A stretch of 62,676 nt of DNA from an uncultured Bacilli bacterium. GTDB lineage: Bacteria > Bacillota_I > Bacilli_A > RF39 > UBA660. Location: assembly GCA_934130485.1 (NCBI GenBank), contig CAKOYE010000001.1:1-62676 (forward strand). The letters run 5' to 3'. Each line of letters opens with the position of its first letter. Within the stretch, counting starts at the first letter, position 1. The position numbers and the translations under genes were made by a program. Under the pieces are notes generated by a model. It worked only from the letters and a program-made list of their open reading frames with translations, did not search any database and was not told the origin of the DNA. Of this stretch, positions 53,196 to 62,676 are shown piece by piece.

Positions 53196-54676
53196 GCCCT
53201 ATGTCCTCCTACTTCATTATTTCTTTCTATAGTTCTAGCACCATTACACAAATTCATACCTTTTAAAATTGAATTTTTACCATATTTTTTCTTAATGTCT
53301 AGTAATATATTTTGAAGTTTATTTTCTTCGATTAAAGAGTTATGATTAATACTCTGCATATTTGGTTTATTATAATCAAAAAGATTTAACTGTTCTTTAA
53401 TCTCTATTTTTTCTATTTCTTCATAAACTCTACTTGCACATATATTTATTCTTTTAATTAAAAGATTTTTATTTACAATTCTATCATACAATTGTTCTAT
53501 TTTTTCTAATATTATTTTAGTTGAAGATGTTTTAAAATCTAAATTTATAGTTCCATGAGTAGGTTTAGGTATTTTTCTACTATATTGATCAACCACTATT
53601 TCAAAATTATTAACATTATTAGTATTTGTTAAATTACTAATATCATAACCAATATTTAAAACTAATTGATCTGTTACTAACTTTTTTTCTACTAATTCTA
53701 GCGTTAATAATTCTGTCATTTCTAAAACAATTAATTTAGCTTTAGAATAATTATAAGGGCAGTGTAAAACCTGACCAGAACTTATACTACTTGACTCCGG
53801 TTTATAATTTTTTATATCTATAATTGTACAAGGTTCATATCCCCAAGCATGATCTATTAATAGTTCTGCATTAACACCAAATAATTTATATAGTAAGTCT
53901 TCGTTGTCAATTGAAACTCTAGCAATATCACCCATAGTATAAATTTGATATTGTTCTAATCTTTTAGCATATCCTCTACCTACTCTCCAAAAATCAGTAA
54001 TTGGTGTATGATTCCACAATTTTTTTCTATATAAAAATTCATTTAGGTATGCTATTCTAACACCAAATTCATTAGCATTTTCATGTTTTGCTTCTATATC
54101 CATTGCAATCTTAGCCAAATATAAATTATCGCCTATTCCAGCTGTTGCTGTTATACCAGTTGTATCATATATATCCTTAATTATTTTAGTAATTAATTCT
54201 TCATAGGAAAGATTATAAAGTTTTAAGTACGATGTTATATCGCAAAAAACCTCATCAATAGAATAAACATATATATCATCCTTAGATAAATATTTTAAAT
54301 AAATACTATATATTTTAGTACTATATTTCATATATAATTTCATTCTTGGAGGAGCTATAATATAATCTAATTCTAAGTTTTTATTTCTTTCTAATTCAAT
54401 ATCATTATAAGATTTAGATATAAAACTTTTATATGAATTGTTTTTTCTTCTCTCATAATTTATTTTTTTTACTTTAGATACTACTTCAAATAGTCTTGAT
54501 CTACCAGATAAACCATATTTTTTTAAAGAGGGAGTTACAGCTAGGCAAATTGTTTTTTCTGTTCTAGATGAATCTGCAACTACTAAATTAGTCGTTAATG
54601 GATCAAGATTTCTTTCAACGCATTCACATGATGCATAAAAACTTTTTAAATCAATACAAGCATATACACGTTTCAT
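53192..54676 (-). CDS. Y-family DNA polymerase (UmuC/UvrX-type)
   Basis: The 494-aa translesion polymerase has the Y-family palm motifs YACIDLKSFYASCECVERNL and YSIDEVFCDITSYL (catalytic Asp, Asp-Glu). GITATAGIGDNLYLAKIAMD follows, as do the thumb and little-finger domains. The length and the YolD partner point to the UvrX/UmuC branch rather than DinB. The ATG follows AAGGTGA; an in-frame GTG three codons upstream overlaps that site. No SOS box was found by eye. Confidence 0.92.
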   Translation of the reverse strand: MKRVYACIDLKSFYASCECVERNLDPLTTNLVVADSSRTEKTICLAVTPSLKKYGLSGRSRLFEVVSKVKKINYERRKNNSYKSFISKSYNDIELERNKNLELDYIIAPPRMKLYMKYSTKIYSIYLKYLSKDDIYVYSIDEVFCDITSYLKLYNLSYEELITKIIKDIYDTTGITATAGIGDNLYLAKIAMDIEAKHENANEFGVRIAYLNEFLYRKKLWNHTPITDFWRVGRGYAKRLEQYQIYTMGDIARVSIDNEDLLYKLFGVNAELLIDHAWGYEPCTIIDIKNYKPESSSISSGQVLHCPYNYSKAKLIVLEMTELLTLELVEKKLVTDQLVLNIGYDISNLTNTNNVNNFEIVVDQYSRKIPKPTHGTINLDFKTSSTKIILEKIEQLYDRIVNKNLLIKRINICASRVYEEIEKIEIKEQLNLFDYNKPNMQSINHNSLIEENKLQNILLDIKKKYGKNSILKGMNLCNGARTIERNNEVGGHRA

Positions 54677-54734
54677 ATATTTCACCTTGAAAATTATATC
54701 ACGAATATTTGTTTGTGTCTATTAAATAAAATAA

Positions 54735-54764
54735 AAAATTAGGTGGAAAAATTTACCTAATTTT
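54735..54764. terminator. Bidirectional terminator upstream of polY / after the zincin-like gene
   Basis: AAAATTAGGT / ACCTAATTTT, a 10-bp stem, ends the minus-strand gene that stops at 54775. On the minus strand T-rich sequence follows. Confidence 0.75.
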
Positions 54765-54774
54765 TATTAAATAA

Positions 54775-56430
54775 CTATCTTAATTTTATATTACTTTCTT
54801 TTTCATTTGATAAAATATAATTATCTATGCTATCTTTTAAAATTTTTACTTTATTCATTAATTCTGTATCTTTTAATAAATCACTTGAATCTAGTCCTTT
54901 TATTTTTATTTTATTAAATGTTTCATCAATCAACTTTATTAATTCCTCAATATTTTCTGTACCAAAATATTCATATAAAGTACAAGGTTTATTTTCTATT
55001 CCTTTGCATTCTATATATTTCATAAGATTGTTATCTATAATACTATCAAATATAGGGAAAAGTTTATGGTAATCATTTTGAGTTGATTTATGATTAAAAT
55101 CAATGAATGGATATTTTTTTTCTAATTTTGGTTTAACTTTTTCATATATAATTAAGGCAAACTTTTCAACTAAGATTTCATTTAAATACCCTGGATCCTT
55201 AATTGCTCCATCTACATCATGTATCATTTCATGAACTAAAACTTCAAAAAAATCTACGTTTTCAATATATGCCATTGTAGCAGAAAACTTTAAATAACTT
55301 AATCTTTTGTTAAATATTATTGTTTCATCATTTTTATATGTCCTATATCCACACCATGCATGACCAGGTATATTATAATTGTTTTTGGCCATCACAATTT
55401 TTAGTAAAAAAATTTTATCATTATTTGTTAATTTTTCTTTTTTCTCAATTGCTGCTTCGTTTTCAACCAAATATTTGGACATCCACTCAACTATTTTTTT
55501 AAACTCTTTTTCTTTACCTATTGTATTTAATAAATAATGATTTTCAATTGATTCTCTATATTTTCGCACATTCTCTAATAAAGGATAATAATTTTCTTTT
55601 TCTATACCACACTCATTTAAATAATTAATTACATCTTCACATTCTTTTGGATGTGCATTAGATAAATTATTATCAATAACGTAATCTGATTTACCAAATT
55701 TAAACTTTTCATCAAAGAAAATGTTATTACAATCATACATAAATAAACAATAAGCAGTATCTGATTTTAATCTTTCTTTATCTCTTTTATTTAATAAATT
55801 ATTGCTGTCTAAGTATTTTAAAAATAATTTGCAATATTCTTTTTGGTACTTTATCTCATTTTCTATTTGAATTCTACTATCATCATAAATATTTTTGTAT
55901 TTGACTTTAATATAATTTTCAAAACTATCATATTTAGACTTAGAAATTGAAATTTCATTATATATATTTTTAACTATTCTATAATACTCTTCATTATTTC
56001 TTACTTGTTCTATTAAATCATCTTCATAATTTAAATCAAAATCAAGTGATTTGAAAATTTTAGTATATATATCATTAAAATAATTTTCCTTCATCTCATC
56101 TTCAGTATATATATCTTTATTTATTATTTGAGAAAAAAGATTATTTCCACTTTTAAGAGAAGAAATCAAATCCTTACCATTTTTATCTTTTAAATTTAGT
56201 TTTTCATTTAATTCTGCAAGTAATGTCTCTTTATATTTAAAAATTTCTTTTTCAAGTATTCGCACCTTTAATTTATTGTCATCATAAAAAATAAATAAAG
56301 TATTATCAATTCTATTTTTTATATTTTCCTGCTCTTCTTTATCGTAATATTTTAATATTTCTTCTAATATAATATCTTTTATTTCAACAAATGTTTCACC
56401 AAAATTAAATATCATATCAATTTCTCTCAT
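54775..56430 (-). CDS. Putative zinc metallopeptidase-like protein, 551 aa
   Basis: The centre has VLVHEMIHDVDG (H400, E401, H404), an HExxH zinc site. LNEILVEKFALIIYEK follows about 15 residues later, in which E418 or E422 could be the third ligand. The remaining sequence is highly charged, Lys/Glu/Asn-rich and helical, with no signal or membrane segment. The family is not recognised. GTAGGAGT precedes the ATG. The organisation (a long helical N-terminal region, then the zinc site) is similar to the 5022-6164 protein, but no sequence relationship is clear. Confidence 0.6.
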   Translation of the reverse strand: MREIDMIFNFGETFVEIKDIILEEILKYYDKEEQENIKNRIDNTLFIFYDDNKLKVRILEKEIFKYKETLLAELNEKLNLKDKNGKDLISSLKSGNNLFSQIINKDIYTEDEMKENYFNDIYTKIFKSLDFDLNYEDDLIEQVRNNEEYYRIVKNIYNEISISKSKYDSFENYIKVKYKNIYDDSRIQIENEIKYQKEYCKLFLKYLDSNNLLNKRDKERLKSDTAYCLFMYDCNNIFFDEKFKFGKSDYVIDNNLSNAHPKECEDVINYLNECGIEKENYYPLLENVRKYRESIENHYLLNTIGKEKEFKKIVEWMSKYLVENEAAIEKKEKLTNNDKIFLLKIVMAKNNYNIPGHAWCGYRTYKNDETIIFNKRLSYLKFSATMAYIENVDFFEVLVHEMIHDVDGAIKDPGYLNEILVEKFALIIYEKVKPKLEKKYPFIDFNHKSTQNDYHKLFPIFDSIIDNNLMKYIECKGIENKPCTLYEYFGTENIEELIKLIDETFNKIKIKGLDSSDLLKDTELMNKVKILKDSIDNYILSNEKESNIKLR

Positions 56431-56473
56431 AACTAACTCCTACCCTCTAATATAATTATACAAAAAACACAAT

Positions 56474-56495
56474 AAAAAAACAATTATTTTAATTG
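56474..56495 (-). terminator. Terminator of the nusB-xseA-xseB operon
   Basis: On the minus strand CAATTA / TAATTG with a 3-base loop is followed by seven T, overlapping the xseB stop codon. Confidence 0.65.
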
Positions 56496-56719
56496 CTTTC
56501 TTCTAATTTAAATTCTTCTAAAGTACCATTTTCTAATACTATTTTATTAACTTTTTCTTCTACACTTTTTAACTCTTCATCACATTCTTTAACTAACTTC
56601 ATTGCTTTAGTGTATTTTTCTATTGAGTCTTCTAATGGAATATTTCCATTTTCTAGTTCATTAATTATTGCTTCTAATTCTGTTATTTTATCTTCAAATT
56701 TTTGCTTTTTCTCAGCCAT
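56489..56719 (-). CDS. xseB: Exodeoxyribonuclease VII small subunit
   Basis: This 76-aa protein matches XseB: FEDKITELEAIINELENGNI followed by PLEDSIEKYTKAM. It binds the large subunit to form exonuclease VII, which degrades single-stranded DNA. Its start lies 8 bases inside the end of xseA, so the two are co-translated. Length is normal. Confidence 0.95.
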   Translation of the reverse strand: MAEKKQKFEDKITELEAIINELENGNIPLEDSIEKYTKAMKLVKECDEELKSVEEKVNKIVLENGTLEEFKLEESN

Positions 56720-57989
56720 TATCTTTCACCAACTCTTCTATTTTAGTTATTACGTTACCATCAGATAATTTAATTTTTAATTTGTCAGATTTATTTAAAT
56801 TATCTACACTATTTATAATAAAATCATCTTTATATACAACACTGTATCCTCTTTTTAAAACTTTTAATGGATTAATTAATTCTAATTTCTCTATTATATT
56901 ATTTAAATCATCTCTTTTTGATTTATATAAAATATCAGAGTTTTTTAAAATATAACTATTCTTTAAAAATTTTAATTTATCAATATTTTTATCCATTTTA
57001 ATTTTTAATATATTATTTAACTTTTCTATAATAGAATCAAGTTTCTGCTTTTTATTATCATACATAATTAAAGGGTTTTTAATTACGAAAGAATTTTTTA
57101 AACTATCTAAATATAATTTTTGATAATTAATTACTTTTAAAACATTTTCATTTAAACGTATTTTTAACTGTCCTATATGTTTTTTTAAATCTACTAAATT
57201 AGGTACTGCTAATTCTGCTGCTCCTGTTGGAGTTGGAGCTCTTAAATCGGCTACAAAATCAGCGATTGTATAATCAATTTCGTGACCTACTGCACTAATT
57301 ACTGGAATACTACTCTCAAATATTGCACGTGCTACTATTTCTTCATTGAAAGGCCATAAATCTTCAATTGATCCACCACCCCTACCTACAATTAAAACAT
57401 CTAAGTCATAATTTTCTGCCATTTTTATATTTTTTACAATATCACCAGCTGCTGCTTCACCTTGTACCAAACTTGGAAATAAAATTACTTCACAAATTGG
57501 ATATCTTCTTTTAATTGTAGATAAAATATCTTTAATTGCGGCACCAGTTTGAGCGGTTACTACACCAACTCTAGAAGGAATTTTAGGTATTTTCTTCTTA
57601 AACCTCGAATCAAATAATCCTTCTTTCGATAATTTTTCTTTTAATTGTTCAAATGCTATATATAAATTTCCAACACCATCTTCTAACATTTCATCTATAT
57701 ATATTTGATAGTTACCAGTTGCCTCATATATAGTAATACGTCCCCTAACCAAAACTTTCATACCATCAATGGGTGTAAATACTATTTTTTTTGCATTAGC
57801 ACTAAACATAATCGCGTTAATTTTGCTGTTTTCATCTTTTATAGAAAAATATAAATGCCCTGTAGTATGAGATTTAAAATTTGATATTTCACCTTTTAAG
57901 TAAACTGTTTTTAAATGTTCATCTACATCAAATTTATACTTTAAATATTTTGTTAGAGCTGTAACACTTAAATACTTATCATTATTCAT
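56712..57989 (-). CDS. xseA: Exodeoxyribonuclease VII large subunit
   Basis: The 425-aa protein has an N-terminal OB fold (LKGEISNFKSHTTGHLYFSI) and the catalytic core with GVVTAQTGAAIKDIL, VGRGGGSIEDLWPFNEE and SAVGHEIDYTIADFVADLRA. A coiled-coil C-terminal region binds XseB. It acts in mismatch and recombination repair, and mutS is located nearby on the same strand. nusB ends 8 bases upstream, the classic nusB-xseA-xseB order. Confidence 0.96.
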   Translation of the reverse strand: MNNDKYLSVTALTKYLKYKFDVDEHLKTVYLKGEISNFKSHTTGHLYFSIKDENSKINAIMFSANAKKIVFTPIDGMKVLVRGRITIYEATGNYQIYIDEMLEDGVGNLYIAFEQLKEKLSKEGLFDSRFKKKIPKIPSRVGVVTAQTGAAIKDILSTIKRRYPICEVILFPSLVQGEAAAGDIVKNIKMAENYDLDVLIVGRGGGSIEDLWPFNEEIVARAIFESSIPVISAVGHEIDYTIADFVADLRAPTPTGAAELAVPNLVDLKKHIGQLKIRLNENVLKVINYQKLYLDSLKNSFVIKNPLIMYDNKKQKLDSIIEKLNNILKIKMDKNIDKLKFLKNSYILKNSDILYKSKRDDLNNIIEKLELINPLKVLKRGYSVVYKDDFIINSVDNLNKSDKLKIKLSDGNVITKIEELVKDNG

Positions 57990-57997
57990 AAATGCTC

Positions 57998-58399
57998 CTA
58001 TTTGTTATGATATACTTTATCCAAAACTCCATTTATCATTTTTCTTACATCATCGTCGCTATATGCTTTAGCAAGTTCAATTGCTTCATTTATAGAAACA
58101 ACTTCTGGAGTGTCAGTATATAAAAGTTCATATATACCCATTCTTAAAATAGCTTGATCAGTATTGCCAAGTCTTGAAATTGACCAGTTATTTAAATACT
58201 TGTTTGCAAGTTCATCGATTTCGTTTTTATAAGTAATTACTCCATATACAGTATCTTTTATAAATTCATTTTCAATAGGACTTACCTCTTTAATTATATC
58301 ATCAACATTATATTTCATTTTACTATTATCATATATATTTATTTGATATAAAATTGTCATTATTTGTTTTCTTAATTCACTTCTACTTACTTGTTCCAT
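57998..58399 (-). CDS. nusB: Transcription antitermination factor NusB
   Basis: This 133-aa all-helical RNA-binding protein shows MEQVSRSELRKQIMTILYQI at the N-terminus and RMGIYELLYTDTPEVVSINE at the C-terminal half, both typical of NusB. With NusE it supports rRNA transcription and processing. It heads the operon with xseA and xseB. Confidence 0.93.
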   Translation of the reverse strand: MEQVSRSELRKQIMTILYQINIYDNSKMKYNVDDIIKEVSPIENEFIKDTVYGVITYKNEIDELANKYLNNWSISRLGNTDQAILRMGIYELLYTDTPEVVSINEAIELAKAYSDDDVRKMINGVLDKVYHNK

Positions 58400-58433
58400 A
58401 TTATCACCACCATCATTTTATCATAAATATAAA

Positions 58434-58461
58434 AAATTAAATAGTATTTTCTATTTAATTT
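58434..58461 (-). terminator. Terminator of the DUF3048 lipoprotein gene
   Basis: AAATTAAATAG / CTATTTAATTT, an 11-bp stem, overlaps the stop codon. T-runs follow on the minus strand. Confidence 0.75.
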
Positions 58462-59468
58462 ATTGTTAATGTTTCATTTATTGGTTGAATTTGTATAAAT
58501 GTATTTCCATCATTAACTTTTATTTCATTACCATTTAAATCAGTATAAATGGTTTGCTCATCTCTAGATTTTTTATTCCATTTAATAGGAATAGCATAAC
58601 CACAAGTTATATAATAACCATCTCCTGTACCAATATTATTCAAATTTTGTAAATAACCATCTAAAGAATAATTTTCTACTTTTAGAACGATTATATTTTT
58701 ATAAGTATATTGATTTTTTGTTATCGCATCAACATGAGGATTACCATTAACAAATCTTTTATAATTTTGATTTACTTCATCATAGGTATAACTAGTATTT
58801 TGACTGTATGAATAATTTATACTAACATTATATGCTTTAATACTACCATTTTCTTTTTCTAAATTAATTAAAGTTGGACTATAATTTAAAAGTGTTTTTT
58901 TGCTACTAGTCATACGATATCCTTTATTTCTTGCAACATTTAAAATATTTTCCATACTAGTAAACGCAGTATGTTCATAAGGGACATTTAAGCTATTATC
59001 TCTAAAAAATCCAGAATCTGTAAGACCATTTACATTATTTATACCAAGTGCACTAATATCATTTTTTGCTATATCAGAATATCCAAAATGAGTATAAATA
59101 GCGTCATTTTCCAAAACATAATCTAAGTAATAATGTCTTGAACTTCTAACTGAACCAATTCTAGCTGTATTCTGATCTTTAAATACAGCCATTAATCTTG
59201 TTAATCCTCCTTCAACAACTATTTCATAAGTTATATAGGCATCTTGTAATCCAGCATGATTTGGTACTGCTAGTGGGTGATTATTGATCATTACTGCAAC
59301 AGGTCTAGAATCAGACTCAGTATCTATAATACTTATTTTTTTATTTTCTTTATTTTCTACTACTTCATCTTTAATATCACTATCATTTTTCTTTACTTCT
59401 TCACCTTTCTTACCACAACCTGTAATTAAACTTAAGAATACTAAACTACAAATAAAATATTTTTTCAT
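58455..59468 (-). CDS. DUF3048 lipoprotein (YerB-like)
   Basis: The N-terminus MKKYFICSLVFLSLITGCGK is a lipoprotein signal with Cys18 as the lipid site. The mature protein has RPVAVMINNHPLAVPNHAGL, RIGSVRSSRHYYLDYVLEND and a C-terminal barrel with KNIIVLKVEN, the pattern of DUF3048. YerB-type proteins are extracellular and of unknown function. It follows a membrane protein gene with only 2 bases between, so both share a transcript. Confidence 0.88.
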   Translation of the reverse strand: MKKYFICSLVFLSLITGCGKKGEEVKKNDSDIKDEVVENKENKKISIIDTESDSRPVAVMINNHPLAVPNHAGLQDAYITYEIVVEGGLTRLMAVFKDQNTARIGSVRSSRHYYLDYVLENDAIYTHFGYSDIAKNDISALGINNVNGLTDSGFFRDNSLNVPYEHTAFTSMENILNVARNKGYRMTSSKKTLLNYSPTLINLEKENGSIKAYNVSINYSYSQNTSYTYDEVNQNYKRFVNGNPHVDAITKNQYTYKNIIVLKVENYSLDGYLQNLNNIGTGDGYYITCGYAIPIKWNKKSRDEQTIYTDLNGNEIKVNDGNTFIQIQPINETLTIN

Positions 59469-59470
59469 AA

Positions 59471-59863
59471 CTACTCCTTAATTAACTCCTCAACATTACC
59501 ATCATAAAGTGCAACAATAATATAAATATGTAAATAAATAAACATAACAAATAGGAAAATCCATCCGAATATAGGAATTATTAAACATAATAACCAAATA
59601 TAATATGATAGATAAATTTCACTGCCTTTGACTTTTAATTTAGCCGCAGTTTGACATAATATTTGAATATGAAAAATACTAATCATTATTAAACCTGGTA
59701 CTATAAAACACAGAAATCCTATAGCCCAATTTCTACCTTTAGCATACCAGGCATCCTTATTATAACAATCGCATAATGCGCCTAGGCAAAATACATCACT
59801 ACCACCGGAAAAAAACATAAGTAATAACCATACCCACCAATTTTCTTTTTTTAAAATATTCAT
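59471..59863 (-). CDS. Hypothetical membrane protein, 130 aa
   Basis: It has four hydrophobic segments with an FSGGSDVFCLGALCDCYNKD loop (three Cys) and a Trp-rich N-terminus (KENWWVWLLLMFF). The topology recalls small TM2- or DUF4870-like proteins, but I do not recognise the family. I start at the ATG giving MNILKKE, with AGGATGG upstream; ATGs at 59881 and 59872 are possible. It precedes the DUF3048 gene by 2 bases. Confidence 0.75.
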   Translation of the reverse strand: MNILKKENWWVWLLLMFFSGGSDVFCLGALCDCYNKDAWYAKGRNWAIGFLCFIVPGLIMISIFHIQILCQTAAKLKVKGSEIYLSYYIWLLCLIIPIFGWIFLFVMFIYLHIYIIVALYDGNVEELIKE

Positions 59864-59873
59864 AATAACCATC

Positions 59874-60051
59874 CTATCCATATATTCTTTTCATATAAAT
59901 TTTTTTATTTTCAGTAACTAATATAAGTATATCAGAATCATCAGAAGAACTAATTGTTCTACCATATACATTATATTTTCTACATCAACCAAACTATAAT
60001 GTAATTTTTAAAAATATTAATCAAATTAAAATTATTTAAATCATCTTTCAT
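59874..60051 (-). pseudogene. Possible broken small gene downstream of mutS
   Basis: Two bases after the mutS stop an ATG with AAAGG upstream opens a 23-codon frame (MKDDLNNFNLINIFKNYI...). After its stop, another frame continues with well-formed coding-like sequence (YNVYGRTISSSDDSDILILV then TENKKIYMKRIYG) to a TAG at 59874. One frameshift would join them to about 60 aa. This is weak evidence and could be chance. Confidence 0.3.
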
Positions 60052-60053
60052 AA

Positions 60054-62594
60054 TTATTTTACCTTTTCTTTTAATTTATATAAGATATTCATAGCTTCTA
60101 TTGGAGTAATAGATAATGGATCTAACGCCTTAATTTCTTCTTCTATTTCGTTTTTAGTTTCATTAATTAAATCATCAATAGGTAATGATTCTTGTATTTT
60201 TATATCTCTTTTTCTTTCTTTATTTTCGTAAACTTTTAAGATTTGATCTGCTCTTTTAATTAAAGAATCTGGAAGGGAAGCTAATTTAGCAACGTGAATA
60301 CCATAACTTTTATCGACACTTCCATTTTCTATTTTATGCAAAAATGTTACATTACCATTTTCTTCTACTGCACTAACATGAATATTTTTTAAATTTTCCA
60401 AATTATTATCTAAATCTGTTAATTCATGATAATGAGTAGAAAATAAAGTTTTACATTTTATTTTATCATGAATATATTCAATAATAGATTGTGCAAGTGC
60501 CATACCATCGAATGTTGCAGTACCACGACCTAATTCATCAAATAAAATTAGTGAATTTTGCGTAGCATTTGAAATTGCGTTATTTGCTTCATTCATTTCA
60601 ACCATAAAAGTTGATTCACCACTTACTAAATCGTCGCTGGCACCAATTCTTGTGTATATCGCATCAAATATTGGTAATGTTGCCTTATTAGCTGGAACAA
60701 AGCAACCAATTTGTGTCATTATTACAGTAATTGCAAATTGTCGCATATATGTTGACTTACCTGCCATATTAGGGCCTGTAATAAGTAAAATATTAGTATT
60801 TTCATCCATTATGATATCATTTGGAACATACTCATCTTGAATAACTTTTTCAATAACAGGGTGTCTATCATCGATTATAGAAACACGCCTTTCATCACTT
60901 ATAATAGGACGTACATAGTTATTTTCCTCTGTAACAGTTGCAAAAGATTGTAATACATCTATTTCACTTATAACTTTTGCAATATTTTGTAATCTAGGAA
61001 TATATTCTTTTATTTTTTCACGAATGGTTGTAAAAATATCATATTCTAAATTTATTATTTTTTCCTCTGCATTTAAAATCAAATCTTCTTTTTCTTTTAA
61101 TATTGGACTTATATACCTTTCACAATTAGCTAAAGTTTGACGTCTTTCATAACCATATTCTTCTTTTATTAAATTAGTATTTCCTTTTGAAACTTCTATA
61201 TAATAACCAAATACACGATTATATCCAACACGTAAATTCTTTATTCCAGTTTTTTCTCTTTCTTCAGCTTCAAATCTTGCTACAAAATCTTTTCCACCTT
61301 TTCTTAAATCTTTTAATTCATCTAACTCACTATTAAAGCCTTCCTTTATTAAATATCCTTCTTTTATTGATATTGGTGGATTTTCATATATACTTTTTTC
61401 TAATAAGTCATATAATTCAGGAATTTCTTCTATATTTTTATAAAAATTTATTTTATTTAAAATATTCTTTATTTCTGGCAAAACTTTTAGAGAATTTTTA
61501 AGTTGTAATAAATCTCTAGCATTCGCATTTCCAAAAGCAATTCTACCACTTAATCTTTCTATATCATATACTTCAAACAATAATTCCTGTAAATCGCTTT
61601 TTAAAATAAATTCTTTTAACAAAATTTCTACAGTATCAAGTCTTCTATTTATTTCATCTTTATTAATTAATGGATTTTCTATAAAACTTTTAAGCATTCT
61701 TGAACCCATTGCTGTTTTTGTTTTATCAAGTAACCATATAAGAGAATAATTTCTTTGTTTTAAACGTAATGTTTCAGTTAATTCTAGATTTCTCTTAGTA
61801 TGAATATCCATTTTTAAATAATTTTTATTTTCTTTAATAACTGCTTCTTGCAGGTGTGATAAATTTCTTTTTTGTGTAGAAGTTATATAAGTTAATAAAT
61901 GTTTAATTGTTTCAATATAACGTACATCACCTATATTTTCATATATATAATTATATTCTTTATTATCTACAATTTCATCATTTATAGTTACAGTTAATTT
62001 AAATTGATTTTTTAAAAGTGAAATAATAGCAGAATCTACTTTAGAATGAGCAATTATTTCTTTTATACCAATACTTACTATTTCACTTACTATTTTTGTT
62101 ATATTATGCTCTATCAACATTACAAAAATTTCTCCTGTTGAAATATCTGCATAACTTAACCCATAAGCATGATCAAAATCCAATATATTTCCAATATAAT
62201 TATTATCTTTTTCATTTAGTGACTCATTATCAATGATTGTACCTTTACTTATTATTTGAATTAAGTCACGTTTTACAATTCCTTTCGCTAATTTAGGATC
62301 TTCTAATTGTTCACAAATACCTACTTTATAACCTTTATCTACTAATTTTTCAATATATATATTAGCAGCATGATGAGGAATACCGCACATAGGAATTTTT
62401 TCATCTAATCCGGCATTTTTACCAGTTAAAGTTAATTCTAACTCTCGTGATACATTTATGGCATCTTCAAAAAACATTTCATAAAAATCGCCTAATCTAA
62501 AAAATATAATTACATCAGGATTATTATTTTTTATTTCAATATATTGTTGCATCATTGGGGTAACTTTATTTATATCTACATCACTTATTTTCAT
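60054..62594 (-). CDS. mutS: DNA mismatch repair protein MutS
   Basis: The 846-aa protein begins VTPMMQQYIEIKNNNPDVII and FFRLGDFYEMFFEDA (the mismatch-contact Phe-x-Glu is in GDFYEMF). The connector, lever and clamp domains follow. The ATPase has Walker A LITGPNMAGKSTYMRQ, DDLVSGESTFMVEM, LFDELGRGTATFDG and STHYHEL. Length is normal. I use the ATG at 62594; an in-frame GTG nine bases upstream is less likely. The start lies near the right edge, so its promoter is probably in the last 80 bases. mutL is not in the window. Confidence 0.97.
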   Translation of the reverse strand: MKISDVDINKVTPMMQQYIEIKNNNPDVIIFFRLGDFYEMFFEDAINVSRELELTLTGKNAGLDEKIPMCGIPHHAANIYIEKLVDKGYKVGICEQLEDPKLAKGIVKRDLIQIISKGTIIDNESLNEKDNNYIGNILDFDHAYGLSYADISTGEIFVMLIEHNITKIVSEIVSIGIKEIIAHSKVDSAIISLLKNQFKLTVTINDEIVDNKEYNYIYENIGDVRYIETIKHLLTYITSTQKRNLSHLQEAVIKENKNYLKMDIHTKRNLELTETLRLKQRNYSLIWLLDKTKTAMGSRMLKSFIENPLINKDEINRRLDTVEILLKEFILKSDLQELLFEVYDIERLSGRIAFGNANARDLLQLKNSLKVLPEIKNILNKINFYKNIEEIPELYDLLEKSIYENPPISIKEGYLIKEGFNSELDELKDLRKGGKDFVARFEAEEREKTGIKNLRVGYNRVFGYYIEVSKGNTNLIKEEYGYERRQTLANCERYISPILKEKEDLILNAEEKIINLEYDIFTTIREKIKEYIPRLQNIAKVISEIDVLQSFATVTEENNYVRPIISDERRVSIIDDRHPVIEKVIQDEYVPNDIIMDENTNILLITGPNMAGKSTYMRQFAITVIMTQIGCFVPANKATLPIFDAIYTRIGASDDLVSGESTFMVEMNEANNAISNATQNSLILFDELGRGTATFDGMALAQSIIEYIHDKIKCKTLFSTHYHELTDLDNNLENLKNIHVSAVEENGNVTFLHKIENGSVDKSYGIHVAKLASLPDSLIKRADQILKVYENKERKRDIKIQESLPIDDLINETKNEIEEEIKALDPLSITPIEAMNILYKLKEKVK

Positions 62595-62676
62595 AATCTT
62601 CACGTATAATCAATCTTATAGAAATATTAATTAATTTCCTATTGATTGATCCCTTTCTATTTATATTTCTTTATTA

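Noticed and set aside
1..62676. tRNA, rRNA or CRISPR loci
   Set aside because: I looked for T-arm patterns such as GGTTCGAATC, rRNA-like GC-rich blocks and regularly spaced repeats and saw none. A tRNAscan or Infernal run would be decisive.

Overview
The window is about 62.7 kb of very AT-rich bacterial chromosome that is densely packed and almost free of mobile DNA. Gene content and order point to a Bacilli-type Bacillota lineage: a fused SecDF, ComN, SpoVB, SpoIIM, SpoIVB, a T-box leader, strong AGGAGG-type ribosome sites, and a yrzE-yrbG-spoVB-comN-secDF-relA-hisS-aspS order like that of Bacillus subtilis. TGA is a normal stop codon (the sufBD and yrzE-like genes end in it), so this is not a Mycoplasma-code genome. 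A host-associated uncultured Bacilli clade close to the Mollicutes/RF39 group is my best guess; that placement is inference.

Layout. 0.2-1.9 kb: two unknown genes and a HIT protein, all minus strand. 2.0-4.8 kb: a compact Fe-S operon (sufC, one short SufB/D protein, sufS). 5.0-8.0 kb: a divergent zinc peptidase and an RNase J whose metal site has decayed. 8.0-18.1 kb: the conserved Bacilli block (TIGR04086 protein, DUF421 protein, spoVB, comN, secDF, rel, AI-2E transporter) interrupted by two prepilin genes. 18.1-23.2 kb: a T-box leader, an IS110-family element inserted between that leader and hisS, then hisS, a small unknown gene and a short archaeal-type aspS. 23.3-26.1 kb: type IV pilus or competence-type ATPase and two pseudopilins. 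26.2-33.9 kb: HelD-like helicase, lipid kinase, membrane protein, alpha/beta hydrolase, two-component system and holA. 33.9-41.2 kb: gpsA-rarA (minus), then xerD-deoB, topB and a membrane protein. 41.3-47.0 kb: ZIP transporter, a regulator, mnmA, spoIIM and several very small genes. 47.3-62.6 kb is almost wholly minus strand: glycosyltransferase, amidase, metallophosphoesterase, a radical SAM gene broken by an in-frame stop, lipoprotein, spoIVB, yolD-polY, a second zinc-peptidase-like protein, xseAB-nusB, DUF3048 lipoprotein, a membrane protein and mutS.

How the genes fit together. Most are housekeeping (translation, stringent response, protein export, DNA repair and recombination, tRNA thiolation, Fe-S assembly, murein and lipid metabolism). 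Two themes are accessory. One is a dispersed type IV pilus or transformation apparatus (four prepilin-like proteins, a GspE/PilB ATPase, the ComN homologue). The other is a set of sporulation-derived genes (spoVB, spoIIM, spoIVB) that may be remnants or have been reused.

The observations most worth a second look are: (1) the IS110 element that separates the hisS T-box from hisS, with a structured non-coding end that could encode a bridge RNA; (2) a pilin with a large C-terminal domain whose 3' end shows a sharp GC rise and an 8-bp hairpin over the stop codon, reminiscent of a diversity-generating retroelement target, although no template repeat or reverse transcriptase is in the window; (3) the degenerate RNase J; and (4) the minimal suf operon. 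No rRNA, tRNA or CRISPR array was recognised. All similarity statements come from recognising motifs by eye; no searches were run.
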